Shown here: positions 48,025 through 60,251 of the stretch, piece after piece | Layout: each line of letters opens with the position of its first letter | Position numbering within the stretch: the stretch's first letter is position 1 | Assembly (NCBI RefSeq): GCF_050948215.1 | Contig: NW_027488888.1 | Coordinates: 124,001 to 188,000, forward strand | Length of the DNA stretch: 64,000 nt | Reading direction: 5' to 3' | Source: Halictus rubicundus | Taxonomy: Eukaryota > Arthropoda > Insecta > Hymenoptera > Halictidae | Position numbers and translations under genes: made by a program | Notes under the pieces: model-generated | Database searches by the model: none | Told to the model about the DNA's origin: nothing | The model's input: the letters and a program-made list of their open reading frames with translations, nothing else

Positions 48025-48950
48025 CGCATGATCGCGGTGGTTCTTCCGAAACCTCAACAGAGCGTACTCTGAGGCTACGAAACGTACCAAAGGGTAAACT
48101 CCTGGGTTCCGAGAGACTGCCGAGGTTTTCTGTGAGTCTCGTCTGGATCGAGACTATTTCACTTCGCACAATCAGGGTTCTTCTGCCGTGACCTTAATCG
48201 AGGGTACTCCGAGGCCACGCACCGTGCCAGAGGGTACTCTTCTGGGTCCCGTGGAATTACCGAGGTTTGGTGTGGGTCTCGACCAGATTCGAGGCGATTG
48301 TACTTCGTACGATCGCGGCTACTCTGTCGTGACCTTATCAGAGCTTGCTCCGAGGCCACGTATCGTGCCGAAGGGTAGACTCCTGGGTCCCGTCGAGCGA
48401 CCGAGGTTTAGTGCGAGTCTCCCCCGAATCGGTACGAAAGAGCATCGCACGATCCCGAGTATTCTGTCGTGACCTTTGTCCGAGATCACTCCGAAGCCAC
48501 GTATCGTGCCAAAGGGTGAACTTATAGGTCCCGTGGAATAATCGAGGTTTAGTGCACGTCTCTACGGAATCGAGACGATCGCGCCTTGCACGATCGAGGA
48601 CACTCTGCCGTGACCAATATCCGAGAATACCCCGAGGCCATGTATCATGCCAAAGGGTAGACTCGTGCGTCCCGTGGAGTGACCAAGGTTTAGTGTGCGT
48701 CTCCACTCAGGCCACTTGTCCGAACATCGTCCAGGTGCCTGGATGGTCTGACGGGTACGACGTCGTTCGATCGCGGATTTCGGGTCAGATAGGAGCGATC
48801 GGACTTTGCACGGTCACTGACACTCTGCCGCCGCCTCGCCCGAGACTGCTTAGAGGCCACGATTACGTGCCGAAGAGCAGAATCATTGGAAGCGTGGAGT
48901 GACGGCGATTTCGTGTTTGTCTCCATCCTGATCACTCGTACGATTATCCG
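48025..48950 (+). repeat. Six imperfect tandem repeats of about 140 bp inside the solo LTR
   Basis: Units begin near 48025, 48165, 48306, 48446, 48587 and 48807. The first five are 140-141 bp apart; the fifth carries an insertion of about 80 bp. Each unit holds an ACGATCG-type start, CTGTCGTGACC, CCGAGGCCACG, TGCCAAAGGGTA, GGGTCCCGTGGA, GACCGAGGTTTAGTG and GTCTC in this order. Divergence between units is considerable, so the array is old or under relaxed constraint. Open frames across it look incidental. Confidence 0.8.
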
Positions 48951-51900
48951 GCCGAGTGTAGGGACGGTCAGACGGGTCACGAACTGCTTGTCGCGGGGCG
49001 CGATCCGTGCTGAGTGATTTTCTAAACCGATTCCGAAAACCGGGCGTAGAGTCGAGCGAGCGTACCGCGAGCGTTTTTCACGCGTTCATAATACTTTGTT
49101 TATGTGTCGCGAGCCGTCGGCACGGGAGGCCGACCTATTGTTCCACACGGTACCTGGAATTAACTGTATCCAAACACACACGACGGTTCTTACGAGAATA
49201 TATCCTTTTTTGTTACCTTATCTGGGCTACGAATATCTCATTTAACTCGTCCATACCTCGCCGCTTTCCAGTGCCTGGAGGCACGAATCCATTCCTGCTC
49301 GCGAAAGTGCAGGCTTCGAGAAATTAGGGTAGTAACCGGCCCTGCGAGACGGTTAGGGATAGTCTCGAGACGCGAAGTAGAGATACGAGTAACAGCGTAT
49401 GCGAATCGGAAGAAACGGTAGGAAAGAACGGTTACAGGATATTATAGGATAAACGATAGGGTAGAATAGAGGATAGGATAGGATAGAAAATAGGATACGA
49501 CAGAGGATAGGACAGGATAGAGGATATTTTAGGGTAGAGGTAGGATAGGATAGAGGATAGGATAGGATAGAGGATAGGATAGGATAGAGGATGGGATAGG
49601 ATAGAGGATGGGATAGGGGATTGGATAGGATACATGATTGGATAGGATAGAGGATGTTATAGAATAGAGGATTGGATAGGATAGAGGATAGGATAGGATA
49701 GAGGATGGGATAGGATAGAGGATGGGATAGGGGATTGGATAGGATACACGATTTGATAGGATAGATGATGTTATAGAATAGAGGAATGGATAGGATAGAG
49801 TATTGGATAGAATAGATTATATTATAGCATAGAGGATAGGATAGGATAGAGGATGGGATAGGATAGAGGATAGGATAGGATAGAGGATAGGATAGGCTAG
49901 TGGATAGGGTAGGATAGGATAGGATAGAGGATAGGATATGATAGAGGATTGGATAGGATAGAGGATGGGATAGGATAGAGGATATTATAGGATAGACGAT
50001 TGGATAGGATAGAGGATAGGATAGGATTGAATATAGGATAGGATAGAGGATAGGATAGGATAGAGGATAGGATAGGTTAGAGGATAGGATAGGTTAGAAA
50101 ATAGGATACGACAGAGGATAGGATAGGATAGAGGATATTATAGGATAGAGGATAGGATAGGATAGAGGATAGGATAGGATAGAGGATTGGATAGGATAGA
50201 GGATATTTTAGGGTAGAGGATAGGATAGGATAGAGGATAGGATAGGATAGAGGATAGGATAGGCTAGTGGATAGGATAGGATAGGATAGGATAGGATAGG
50301 ATAGAGGATAGGATATGATAGAGGATAGGATAGGATAGAGGATAGGATAGAGGATAGGATACTATGGAGGATAGGATAGGATAGAGGATTGGATTGCATT
50401 GAGGATAGGATAGGATAGAGGATAGGATAGAGGATAGGATAGGATAGAGGACTGCATAGGATAGAGAATATTATTGGATAGAGGATAGGATAAGATTGAG
50501 GATAGGATAGGGGATTGGATAGGATAGAGGATAGGATAGGATAGAAAATAGGATACAACAGAGGATATTATAGGATAGAGGATTGGATAGGATAGAGGAT
50601 GGGATAGGATAGAGGATATTATAGGATAGACGATTGGATAGGATAGAGGATAGGATAGGATTGAGGATAGGATAGGATAGAGGATAGGATAGGATAGAGG
50701 ATAGGATAGGATTGAGGATAGGATAGGATAGAGGATAGGATAGGATAGAGGATAGGATAGGCTAGAGGATAGGATAAGATAGAGGATAGGGTAGGATATA
50801 TGATATTATAGGATAGAGGATAGGATAGGATAGAGAATAGGATACGATATATGATATTATAGCATAGAGGATAGGATAGGATAGAGGATAGGATAGAGGA
50901 TTGGATTGGATAGACGATATTATAGAATTGAAGAATGGATAGGATAGAGGATTGGATAGGATAGAGGATAGGATAGGATAGAGGATGGGATAGGATAGAG
51001 GATGGGATAGGGGATTGGATAGGAAACAGGATTGGATAGGATAGAGGATGTTATAGAATAGAGGATTGGATAGGATAGAGGATTGGATAGAATAGATTAT
51101 ATTATAGGATAGAGGATAGGATAGGATAGAGGATAGGATAGGATAGAGGATTGTATAGGATACAGGATAGCATTCAGGATAGGATAGGATAGAGGATATT
51201 ATAGGATAGACGATAGGATAGAATAGAGGATAGGATAGGATAGAAAATAGGATACGACAGAGGATATTATAGGATAGAGGATGGGATAGGATAGAGGATG
51301 GGATAGGATAGAGGATTGCATTGAGTATAGGATAGGATAGAGGATAGGATAGAGGATAGGATAGAGGATAGGATAGAGGATAGGATAGAGGATAGTATAG
51401 AGGATAGGATAGAGGACAGGATAGAGGATAGGATAGAGGATAGTATAGAGGATAGGATAGAAGACAGGATAGAGGATTGGATAGGATAGAGGATATTTTA
51501 GGGTAGAGGATAGGATAGGATAGAGGATATTATGGGATAGAGGATAGGATAGGCTAGTGGATAGGATAGGATAGGATAGGATAGAGGATAGGATATGATA
51601 GAGGATAGGATAGGATAGAGGATAGGATATGATAGAGGATAGGATAGGATAGAGAATAGGATAGGATATATGATATTATAGGATAGAGGATAGGATAGGA
51701 TAGAGGATAGGATAGGATAGGGGATTGAATACGATAGAGGATAGGATAGGATAGAGGATAGGATATAGGGTAGGATAGGATAGAGGATGGGATAGGATAG
51801 AGGATAGGGAAGAGGATAGGATAGAGGATTGGATAGGATAGAGGATATTGTATGATAGACATTATGATAGGATAGAGGATGGGATAGGATAGAGGATACA

Positions 51901-52080
51901 ATAGGATAGAGGATAGGATAGGATAGAGGATTGGATAGGATAGAGGATAGAATAGGATAGAGGATAGGATAGGAAAGAGGATAGGATAGGGTAGAGGATA
52001 GGGTAGGATATATGATATTATAGGATAGAGGATTGGATAGGATAGAGGATATTATAGAATAGAGGAATGGATAGGATAGA

Positions 52081-52100
52081 GGATTGGATAGGATAGAGGA
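52081..52100. other. Paralogous empty site for the copia insertion
   Basis: GGATTGGATAG followed by GATAGAGG is continuous here. The sequence to its left matches the left flank of the copia element at an offset of 3,765, and the sequence to its right matches the right flank at 8,412. The difference of 4,647 equals the 4,642-bp element plus a 5-bp duplication, and the single GATAG is at 52087-52091. Confidence 0.88.
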
Positions 52101-53063
52101 TAGGATAGGATAGAGAATAGGATAGGATATATAGTATTATAGGATAGAAAATAGTATAGGATAGAGGATAGGATAGGATAGAGGATTGGATAGGATAGAG
52201 GATATTATAGGATAGAGGATAGGATAAGATTGAGGATAGGATAGGGGATTGGATAGGATAGAGGATAGGATAGGATAGATTATATTATAGGATAGACGAT
52301 AGGATAGGATAGAGGATAGGGTAGGATATATGATATTATAGGATAGAGGATTGGATAGGATATAGGATAGGATAGGATAGAGAATAGGATAGGCTAAAGG
52401 ATAGGATAGGATAGAGGATAGGGAAGGATATATGATATTATAGGGTAGAGGATAGGATAGGATAGAGGATAGGATAGGATATAGAATAGGATACGATATA
52501 TGATATTATAGCATAGAGGATAGGGTAGGATAGAGGATAGGATAGAGGATTGGATTGGATAGAGGATATTATAGAATTGAGGAATGGATAGGATAGATGA
52601 TTGGATAGGATAGAGGATAGGATTGGATAGAGGATGGGATAGGATAGAGGATGGGATAGGGGATTGGATAGGATACAGGATTGGATAGGATAGAGGATGT
52701 TATAGAATAGAGGATTCGATAGGATAGAGGATTGGATAGAATAGATTATATTATAGGATAGACGATAGGATAGGATAGAGGATAGGATAGGATAGAGGAT
52801 TGGATAGGATACAGGATAGCATTCAGGATAGGATAGGATAGAGGATATTATAGGATAGACGATAGGATAGGATAGAAAATAGGATACGACAGAGGATAGG
52901 ATAGGATAGAGGATATTATAGGATAGAGGATAGGATAGGATAGAGGATGGGATAGGATAGAGGATACAATAGGATAGAGGATAGGATAGGATAGAGGATT
53001 GGATAGGTTACAGGATTGCATTGAGGATAGGATAGGATAGAGGATATGATAGAATAGAGGATA

Positions 53064-53601
53064 TTATGGGATAGAGGATTGGATAAGATAGAGTATTGGA
53101 TAGGATACAGGATAGCATTCAGGATAGGATAGGATAGAGGATATTATAGGATAGACGATTGGATAGGATAGAGTATAGGATAGGATTGAGGATAGGATAG
53201 GATTGAGGATAGGATAGGATAGAGGATAGGATAGGATAGAGGATAGGATAGGATAGAGGATAGGATAGGATAGAGGATTGGATAGAATAGAGGATATTGT
53301 GGGATAGAGGATTGGATAAGATAGAGGATTCGATAGGATACAGGATAGCATTCAGGATAGGATAGGATAGAGGATATTATAGGATAGACGATTGGATAGG
53401 ATAGAGTATAGGATAGGATTGAGGATAGGATAGGATTGAGGATAGGATAGGATAGAGGATAGGATAGGATAGAGGATAGGATAGGATAGAGGATAGGTTA
53501 GGATAGAGGATAGGATAGGATAGAGCATTGGATAGAATAGAGGATATTATGGGATAGAGGATTGGATAAGATAGAGGATTGGATAGGATACAGGATAGCA
53601 T
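53064..53601. repeat. 538-bp higher-order block, copy 2
   Basis: The variant order is the same as at 8767-9304, at an offset of 44,297. Single-base differences include GTGGGATAG in place of ATGGGATAG near 53.29 kb. Confidence 0.75.
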
Positions 53602-55856
53602 TCAGGATAGGATAGGATAGAGGATATTATAGGATAGACGATTGGATAGGATAGAGGATAGGATAGGATAGAGGATAGGATAGGATAGAGGATAGGATAG
53701 GATAGGATAGAGGATAGGATAGGATAGAGGATATTATAGGATAGAGGATAGGATAGGATAGAGGATGGGATAGGATAGAGGATACAATAGGATAGAGGAT
53801 AGGATAGGATAGAGGATTGGATAGGTTACAGGATTGCATTGAGGATAGGATAGGATAGAGGATATGATAGAATAGAGGATATTATAGGATAGAGGATAGG
53901 ATAGAGGATTGGATAGGATACAGGATAGCATTCAGGATAGGATAGGATAGAGGATATTATAGGATAGACGATAGGATAGGATAGAAAATAGGATAGGGTA
54001 GAGGATAGGATAGGGTAGAGGACAGGATAGGATTAAGGATAGGATAGGATAGAGGATGGGATAGGGGATAGGATAGGATAAAGGATTGGATAGGATAGAG
54101 GATAGGATAGAGGATTGGATAGGATTGAGGATATTATAGGATAGAAGATAGGATAGGATAGAGGATAGGATATCATAGAGGATTGGATAGGATAGAGGAT
54201 ATTATAGCATAGAGGATAGGATAAGATTGAGGATAGGATAGGGGATTGGATAGGATAGAGGATAGGATAGGATAGATTATATTATAGGATAGACGATAGG
54301 ATAGGATAGAGGATAGGATGGACGATAGGATAGGATAGAGGATAGGATAGGATAGAGGATACGATAGGATAGAGGATAGGATAGGATAGAGGATAGGATA
54401 GGATAGAGGATTGCATAGGATAGAGGATATTATAGGATAGAGGATAGGATAAGATTGAGGATAGGATAGGGGATTGGATAGGATAGAGGATAGGATAGAG
54501 GATAGGATAGGATAGAGGATAGGATAGACGATGGATAGGATAGAGGATTGGATAGAATAGAGGATATTATAGGATAGAGGATAGGATAGAGGATTGGAAT
54601 AGGATAGGGGATAGGATAGGTGATAGGATAGGATTGAGGATAGGATAGGATAGAGGATAGGATAGGATAGAGGATACGATAGGATAGAGGATAGGATAGG
54701 ATAGAGGATAGGATAGGATAGAGGATTGCATAGGATAGAGGATATTATAGGATAGAGGATAGGATAAGATTGAGGATAGGATAGGGGATTGGATAGGATA
54801 GAGGATAGGATAGAGGATAGGATAGGATAGAGGATAGGATAGACGATGGATAGGATAGAGGATTGGATAGAATAGAGGATATTATAGGATAGAGGATAGG
54901 ATAGAGGATTGGAATAGGATAGGGGATAGGATAGGTGATAGGATAGGATTGAGGATAGGATAGGATAGAGGATAGGATAGGATAGAGGATAGGATAGGAT
55001 AGAGGATAGGATAGGATAGAGGACAGGATAGGATAGAGGATTGGATAGGATAGAGGATAGGATAGAGGATTGGATAGGATTGAGGATATTATAGGATAGA
55101 AGATAGTATAGGATAGAGGATAGGATAGGATAGAGAATAGGATAGGATATATGATATTATAGGAAAGAGGATATGATAGGATAGAGGATAGGATAGGATA
55201 GAGGATAGGATAGGATAGAGGATAGGATAGGATAGAGGATAGGATAGGATAGAGGATAGGATAGGATAGAGGATAGGATAGGATAGAGGATAGGATAGGA
55301 TAGAGAATAGGATAGGATATATGATATTATAGGATAGAGGATATGATAGGATAGAGGATAGGATAGGATAGAGGACAGGATAGGATAGAGGATTGGATAG
55401 GATAGAGGATAGGATAGAGGATAGGATAGAGGATTGGATAGGATAGAGGATAGGATAGGATAGAGGATAGGATAGGATAGAGGATAGGATAGGATAGAGA
55501 ATAGGATAGGATATATGATATTATAGGATAGAGGATATGATAGGATAGAGGATAGGATAGGATAGAGGACAGGATAGGATAGAGGATTGGATAGGATAGA
55601 GGATAGGATAGAGGATAGGATAGAGGATTGGATAGGATTGAGGATATTATAGGATAGAAGATATTATAGGATAGAGGATAGGATAGGATAGAGGATAGGA
55701 TAGGATAGAGGATAGAATAGGATAGAGGATAGGATAGGAAAGAGGATAGGATAGGGTAGAGGATAGGGTAGGATATATGATATTATAGGATAGAGGATTG
55801 GATAGGATAGAGGATATTATAGAATAGAGGAATGGATAGGATAGAGGATTGGATAG

Positions 55857-56103
55857 TTTTGAGAAATAAACTTTAATTATTTTAGGTGTGATAGTAGTAA
55901 TACAAATTACTTTTAATCTTAATGAGGATGCACGCCATTCGGCTATACAGACGGAAGTAAGGTTACAACTTTTAGGAGAGGAGACAGAACATGCTTCTTC
56001 TACCAAGAATGTTGGTAGAGGGGGGAATCGATCCCGCATCGATCGCGACAGGTTCGCACGATTTATTATGAGCGCGAGATTCAAAATCATTCGAATTTCA
56101 ACA
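55857..56103 (-). repeat. Copia 3' LTR
   Basis: Read on the minus strand, it starts TGTTGAAATTCG and ends TTTCTCAAAA. The 3' end is therefore not the usual CA; the empty-site comparison shows that the last bases do belong to the element. AATAAA (minus strand) lies at 56062-56067. A 7-bp hairpin, CTACCAA-GAATG-TTGGTAG on the + strand, lies near 56000. Confidence 0.92.
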
Positions 56104-56110
56104 CTCCCAC
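56104..56110 (-). other. Copia polypurine tract
   Basis: On the minus strand GTGGGAG lies directly before the 3' LTR, where the plus-strand primer is expected. It is short, as in other copia-type elements. Confidence 0.6.
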
Positions 56111-56217
56111 TAATTGAGCGCTCTATGGTTACACTTTCCTTTCCAGAGAGAACTCTTTTCTTTTCACTCTCATTACCCATACTCTTACATACATTTTTCT
56201 TTCCTTTCCGAAGAAAC

Positions 56218-59200
56218 TTACTTTATACAAAACTGTGAATCTAATATATTTAACTCGGTACGTAACGCCTCGAATTGATCGCGCGGTATCGCTTTGGTCA
56301 TAATATCTGCAAGTTGATGCTTACTACATATATAGGACACATTGATGTCACCGTTCATACATCTTTCTTTCACGTAGTGATATCGTATATCAATGTGTTT
56401 TGTCCTTTTATGGAACTCCGCGTTACCAATTAGTTTTATGGCGCTCTGGTTATCTACAAGAATCATTGTTGGTTCTGTCGTATTTTCGCCAATATCCGCT
56501 AACAATTGTCGAATCCACATGGCTTCCTTCGTTGCGCATGAGGCAGCAATATACTCCGCCTCCGTAGTTGACAGTGATACTGTCGGTTGACGCTGGCTGC
56601 TCCAGGTCACTGGTCCTCCGCTCAACTTGAATATGTAACCACTCGTGGATCTCCTAGTGTCGACATCATTTGCAAAATCTGAATCGGAATATCCCTTAAT
56701 CTTCTCTGTACCCATTGATTTTGTGTACAGTATTCCGAAGTTCTCGGTACTCTTGAGATATCTGATTATCCTTTTTACTGCGTTCCAGTGAGGATACCCA
56801 TGTTTGTCCAGGTATCTACTTACTACTCCCACTGCAAAAGCAATGTCGGGTCTGCTTACGATTGCAGCAAAGATCAATCCACCTACGGCTTCCCTATATG
56901 GTACATTACAGGGTTCTTCATTGTCCATCGTCATCGATAGGTGTGAATGCACATCTGCAGGGGTAGAAATCCCATTTGCCTCCTTCATATCGAACCTTTT
57001 GACAATGTGATTAATGTAATTCTTTTGATGAATAAATATTGACCCATCTGTTTCATCACGAAGAATCTCCATTCCTACAAAACAACGTACATTATTACAA
57101 ACCGTGATATTGAAATTTGTTTTTAGCTTTACAATTATTGATTCGATTTCTTTTTCATTTTCACCCATGAGTAGTCCATCATCTACATATAAGGCAAGCA
57201 ATATTTTGGAATCATTGAATTTTCCATGATAGATGCATTTGTCCGCGTTACTCTGTTGGAAACCAATTGACTTTAGGAAACCATCGAATCGCTCGTTCCA
57301 TTGACGGGACGCTTGCTTGAGGCCATACAGTGATTTTTTCAATTTACAAACCATACCATCAGGTGCCTCAAATCCTTCTGGAGGAAACATGTATACCTCA
57401 TCGTGTAACTCCCCATTGAGGAATGCGGTTTTAACGTCAAACTGCTTTATTTTTAGATTTTGTTGTACCGCCAGCGCTAATAGGATCCTTATGGAGTCGT
57501 ACCTTGCGGTTGGTGAGAAAGTTTCAGTGTAGTCAACACCCTTTCTCTGTGCATATCCTTTAGCACACAATCTTGCCTTGAAACGAGGAATATTCATGTT
57601 GTTATTTGCTTTGATACTAAACACCCATTTCGAGCCTATGGCATGTTTTCCTTCTGGTAGGAAGGTTACATTCCATGTCTCATTTGTTTCTAATGCATCG
57701 ATTTCTTCTTGAATTGCTTCTTGCCATTGTATTCTTTCTTGGCTTTTCATGGCTTCTTCAAATGTTTCCGGAATCTTTATGTCCGCGAAATGTGCTTCGT
57801 ATCTTACTGGCTTCTTGATTGAATCTCGAGTCCGTAAGTCATATCCATCGGACTTTGTATTGGTCACAGAATCATCCTTCTTACTTTGATGTTCACTCTC
57901 ATCCGAGATTGTATTTTCTTGGTCATCTTCATCATGAAGTATTCTCACAAAATTTTTCTTTTCTTCGGTTATCGTGGCACCTTCATTAAATGAAACATTT
58001 CGTGAAACTTTAATTTTCTTTGTTTTTACATCGTATAATCGATAGTTTGTTGAATTCCCATCATATCCAACAAGCATTAACTTCTTGCTTTTTGGTGCAA
58101 GTTTGTTACGCAATTCTTTAGGTACATGCATGTATGCATCACATCCAAAAGTTCTTATGTGGTGTAATGTAGGAGTTTTACCGGTCCACATTTCGAGTGG
58201 TGTTGTGTCAGGAGCTTGACTCGTTGCGGTTCTATTTAGAATGTAAACCGCTGTGTTTATAGCTTCTGCCCACAGGTATAATGGAACATCCCTTGCATAC
58301 AGCATTGAACGTGCACTTTCGACTATCGTTCTCATATCCCTTTCTGATCTCCCGTTTTGTTCAGGAGTGTATGGTGCAGTTGTCTCTAGTTCTATTCCTT
58401 GACTTGATAGATAACTTCTAAATTCTCTTCCACAATATTCACGCCCATTGTCAGCGTGTAAGACCTTCACAGGATTACCCGTCTTGTTTTCCGATAATTT
58501 TACGAATTCCTTGAAACATTCTAGAGTGTCGTCTTTGTGCTTGATGAAGAAGACAACTCTGTATCCTGAATAATCATCTTTGAACAGTACGAAATATCTG
58601 GCTCCATTGACAGATGAGACAGACATCGGTCCACACAGATCACTGTGTATATATTCACCACATTTTGCTTTTATGTGCTTCGATTGACCGAATGTTAGTT
58701 TGTGCTGTTTCCCGTACACGCACGCTTCACAGAAAAAGCGTTCAGAGTCTGATAGCTCTATACCCTTGATTAAATTTTTAGAAACCATCTCTTTAATGTA
58801 TTTAATGTTTACATGTCCTAGCCTTTCATGCCAGGTCTGTAAACTGTCTCTTGTTACCACATTTGCTTCATGTGATAATACTATTTTGATTTGCATCTGA
58901 TACAAGTTACTTTCATTACGTACAGCAGTAGCAATTAGCTTTTGGTTTTCGTAAATACTGGCTTCCGAATTAACCTTGACAATTTTCATACCTTTCTTAG
59001 TGATAACACCTTCTGAGAACAGATTCTTATTTAGGTTAGGAACATATAATACCTCAGTGATTGCTGAGTCATACCACTTTCCATATACTAGTTTTTTGAT
59101 TTTTATGCTACCTTTACCTTTCACAGCTAGTTCTTGCCCATTTCCCAGAACCACTACAGAATTGTCATTTAGTGTTTGAAGGTTAGTAAAGAATTCGCGC

Positions 59201-60099
59201 CTATGTGACATATGCGATGTGGCACCACTATCAAGAATCCACATTTCGTCGTCGCGATTTAACAATGGATTATCGTTTTCATATACATTGAATGCAGAAT
59301 AATTTCCTTGTTGTGGAACTTGCTGTTCCTTACTTCTGTATACTTTCTTTCCTTTACATTCGCTAGCAAAATGACCTTTCTTTTGGCAATTATAGCACGT
59401 TATCTTTGATTTATCGAATTTCATTTTATGTTTCTGATCCCATTTACGGTCTACTTTGTTAATACGTGATGACGTAGCAAGAGCTTTGTCTGAGTCATCA
59501 GCCGTGGTTAAACTGCTATCTTCGTCTATCAAACGCGACGCGAGGTTCTTTATCGTTTGCTTCGACTCATTAATAGACAACCATGCTTGACGAAAGCTTC
59601 TGAATTTTTGAGGTAGACTTCCAAGAATTTTGGTTATAATGGCAATGTCGCTTACCTCTTCACCTGCTTCCTTCAGCTGTCTGGCGAGATTTTCGACCTT
59701 CGCGATATGCTGCGCTATTGAATCATTCGGCTCCATTTTGTATTGTGAAAATCTTTCGTGCGCCAACATTTTGCTCGTTTCAGTTTTCTGCTCGTACACT
59801 GCATCAAGCTTATCCAGAATTCCTTTCGACGTCTCACAATTTTCAATTAATGTTATCTGTGAAAAATCCATTGCTGAGGTTAATAAGAACATGGCATATG
59901 CATCATCCTTTATCCATTTCTTATATGCCGTGACTTCCGCCGGAGTCGATGTGGCAGTTACCCTTGGCTTTACTTCTTTGCCTTCCGTAATTTCAAAAAG
60001 ACCTTTTGCTCTTAGAGCACAACTTAATTGGAATTTCCATTGATGATAGTTTTTACCATCAAACTTATTGATCGAGGTTATATCGATCTTGTCCGACAT
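56218..60099 (-). CDS. gag-pol: Copia Gag-Pol polyprotein (1293 residues)
   Basis: One uninterrupted frame encodes all element proteins. Residues 1-200 are a copia-type Gag (UBN2-like), followed by a zinc knuckle CX2CX4HX4C at C235, C238, H243 and C248. The aspartic protease has D290-S-G. Integrase has H424, H429, C457 and C460 and the catalytic D487, D550 and E586, with the normal 35 residues between the last two. Reverse transcriptase spans about 800-1045, with YVDD at 971-974. RNase H spans about 1130-1270, with D1139, E near 1181 and D near 1216. Gag and Pol share one frame with no stop or shift, as in Drosophila copia, where splicing adjusts the Gag level. The ATG at 60099 is the first in the frame after a short leader. 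No defect is visible. Confidence 0.97.
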   Translation of the reverse strand: MSDKIDITSINKFDGKNYHQWKFQLSCALRAKGLFEITEGKEVKPRVTATSTPAEVTAYKKWIKDDAYAMFLLTSAMDFSQITLIENCETSKGILDKLDAVYEQKTETSKMLAHERFSQYKMEPNDSIAQHIAKVENLARQLKEAGEEVSDIAIITKILGSLPQKFRSFRQAWLSINESKQTIKNLASRLIDEDSSLTTADDSDKALATSSRINKVDRKWDQKHKMKFDKSKITCYNCQKKGHFASECKGKKVYRSKEQQVPQQGNYSAFNVYENDNPLLNRDDEMWILDSGATSHMSHRREFFTNLQTLNDNSVVVLGNGQELAVKGKGSIKIKKLVYGKWYDSAITEVLYVPNLNKNLFSEGVITKKGMKIVKVNSEASIYENQKLIATAVRNESNLYQMQIKIVLSHEANVVTRDSLQTWHERLGHVNIKYIKEMVSKNLIKGIELSDSERFFCEACVYGKQHKLTFGQSKHIKAKCGEYIHSDLCGPMSVSSVNGARYFVLFKDDYSGYRVVFFIKHKDDTLECFKEFVKLSENKTGNPVKVLHADNGREYCGREFRSYLSSQGIELETTAPYTPEQNGRSERDMRTIVESARSMLYARDVPLYLWAEAINTAVYILNRTATSQAPDTTPLEMWTGKTPTLHHIRTFGCDAYMHVPKELRNKLAPKSKKLMLVGYDGNSTNYRLYDVKTKKIKVSRNVSFNEGATITEEKKNFVRILHDEDDQENTISDESEHQSKKDDSVTNTKSDGYDLRTRDSIKKPVRYEAHFADIKIPETFEEAMKSQERIQWQEAIQEEIDALETNETWNVTFLPEGKHAIGSKWVFSIKANNNMNIPRFKARLCAKGYAQRKGVDYTETFSPTARYDSIRILLALAVQQNLKIKQFDVKTAFLNGELHDEVYMFPPEGFEAPDGMVCKLKKSLYGLKQASRQWNERFDGFLKSIGFQQSNADKCIYHGKFNDSKILLALYVDDGLLMGENEKEIESIIVKLKTNFNITVCNNVRCFVGMEILRDETDGSIFIHQKNYINHIVKRFDMKEANGISTPADVHSHLSMTMDNEEPCNVPYREAVGGLIFAAIVSRPDIAFAVGVVSRYLDKHGYPHWNAVKRIIRYLKSTENFGILYTKSMGTEKIKGYSDSDFANDVDTRRSTSGYIFKLSGGPVTWSSQRQPTVSLSTTEAEYIAASCATKEAMWIRQLLADIGENTTEPTMILVDNQSAIKLIGNAEFHKRTKHIDIRYHYVKERCMNGDINVSYICSKHQLADIMTKAIPRDQFEALRTELNILDSQFCIK

Positions 60100-60237
60100 C
60101 CTTATTGCGACGCTACACTTAATGCGTTCGTAACTATTTAGGTTATGTATAACACGTGGCTCACTTTACGCCAACTTTCGTACTTTTCCTTCACTTGGAC
60201 TTTTACTACTATCTTTCCTGAGTCAGATCTGGCAGAT
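60100..60237 (-). other. Copia 5' untranslated leader
   Basis: The leader is 138 bp, between the primer-binding site and the ATG. It contains the near-palindrome AGATCTGCCAGATCT next to the primer-binding site. No other feature is seen. Confidence 0.7.
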
Positions 60238-60251
60238 CTGGGCCCATAACC
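60238..60251 (-). other. Copia primer-binding site for internal initiator tRNA-Met
   Basis: The + strand reads CTGGGCCCATAACC, which is the anticodon-loop region of eukaryotic initiator tRNA-Met, with CAT as the anticodon. It abuts the 5' LTR exactly. Drosophila copia is known to prime from a cleaved half of this tRNA by the same region, so the same mechanism is likely here. Confidence 0.85.

Larger units (their letters stand above)
47224..49436. mobile_element. Solo LTR of an LTR retrotransposon (probable Ty3/gypsy)
   Basis: This 2,213-bp non-satellite island starts TGTAACCG and ends CGGTTACA. It is flanked by GGAT at 47220-47223 and 49437-49440, and the same satellite uninterrupted occurs at about 12.73-12.76 kb. 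TG...CA ends with a 4-bp duplication point to a Ty3/gypsy-type integrase. No gag or pol remains, so it is best read as a solo LTR left by LTR-LTR recombination. It is unrelated by eye to the gypsy LTR at 13.5 kb. Orientation is uncertain because the ends are symmetrical; the TATA box and AATAAA favour +. A non-autonomous DNA element with 8-bp inverted ends is the alternative. Confidence 0.7.
49437..55856. repeat. 17-bp GGATA satellite, block C
   Basis: This is the same satellite in the same orientation. It includes the second copy of the 538-bp block at 53064-53601, dense 17-bp arrays near 55.2 kb and the empty site for the copia insertion at about 52.09 kb. No gene is seen. Confidence 0.95.

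Noticed and set aside
47069..49327. Open frames of 95-155 codons inside the solo LTR, including one that reads from satellite into it
   Set aside because: They lie over the 140-bp repeats or across the border and show no protein motif; both strands are equally open.
55980..56060. tRNA-like look of the copia LTR (GCGGGATCGATTCCCCC on the minus strand resembles a T arm)
   Set aside because: No matching acceptor, D or anticodon arms can be drawn around it; the neighbouring 7-bp hairpin is not in a tRNA position.
55647..56238. Frames of 116-177 codons over the copia LTR and adjoining satellite
   Set aside because: They are LTR sequence read by chance; the same stretch is also open at the other LTR because the LTRs are identical.
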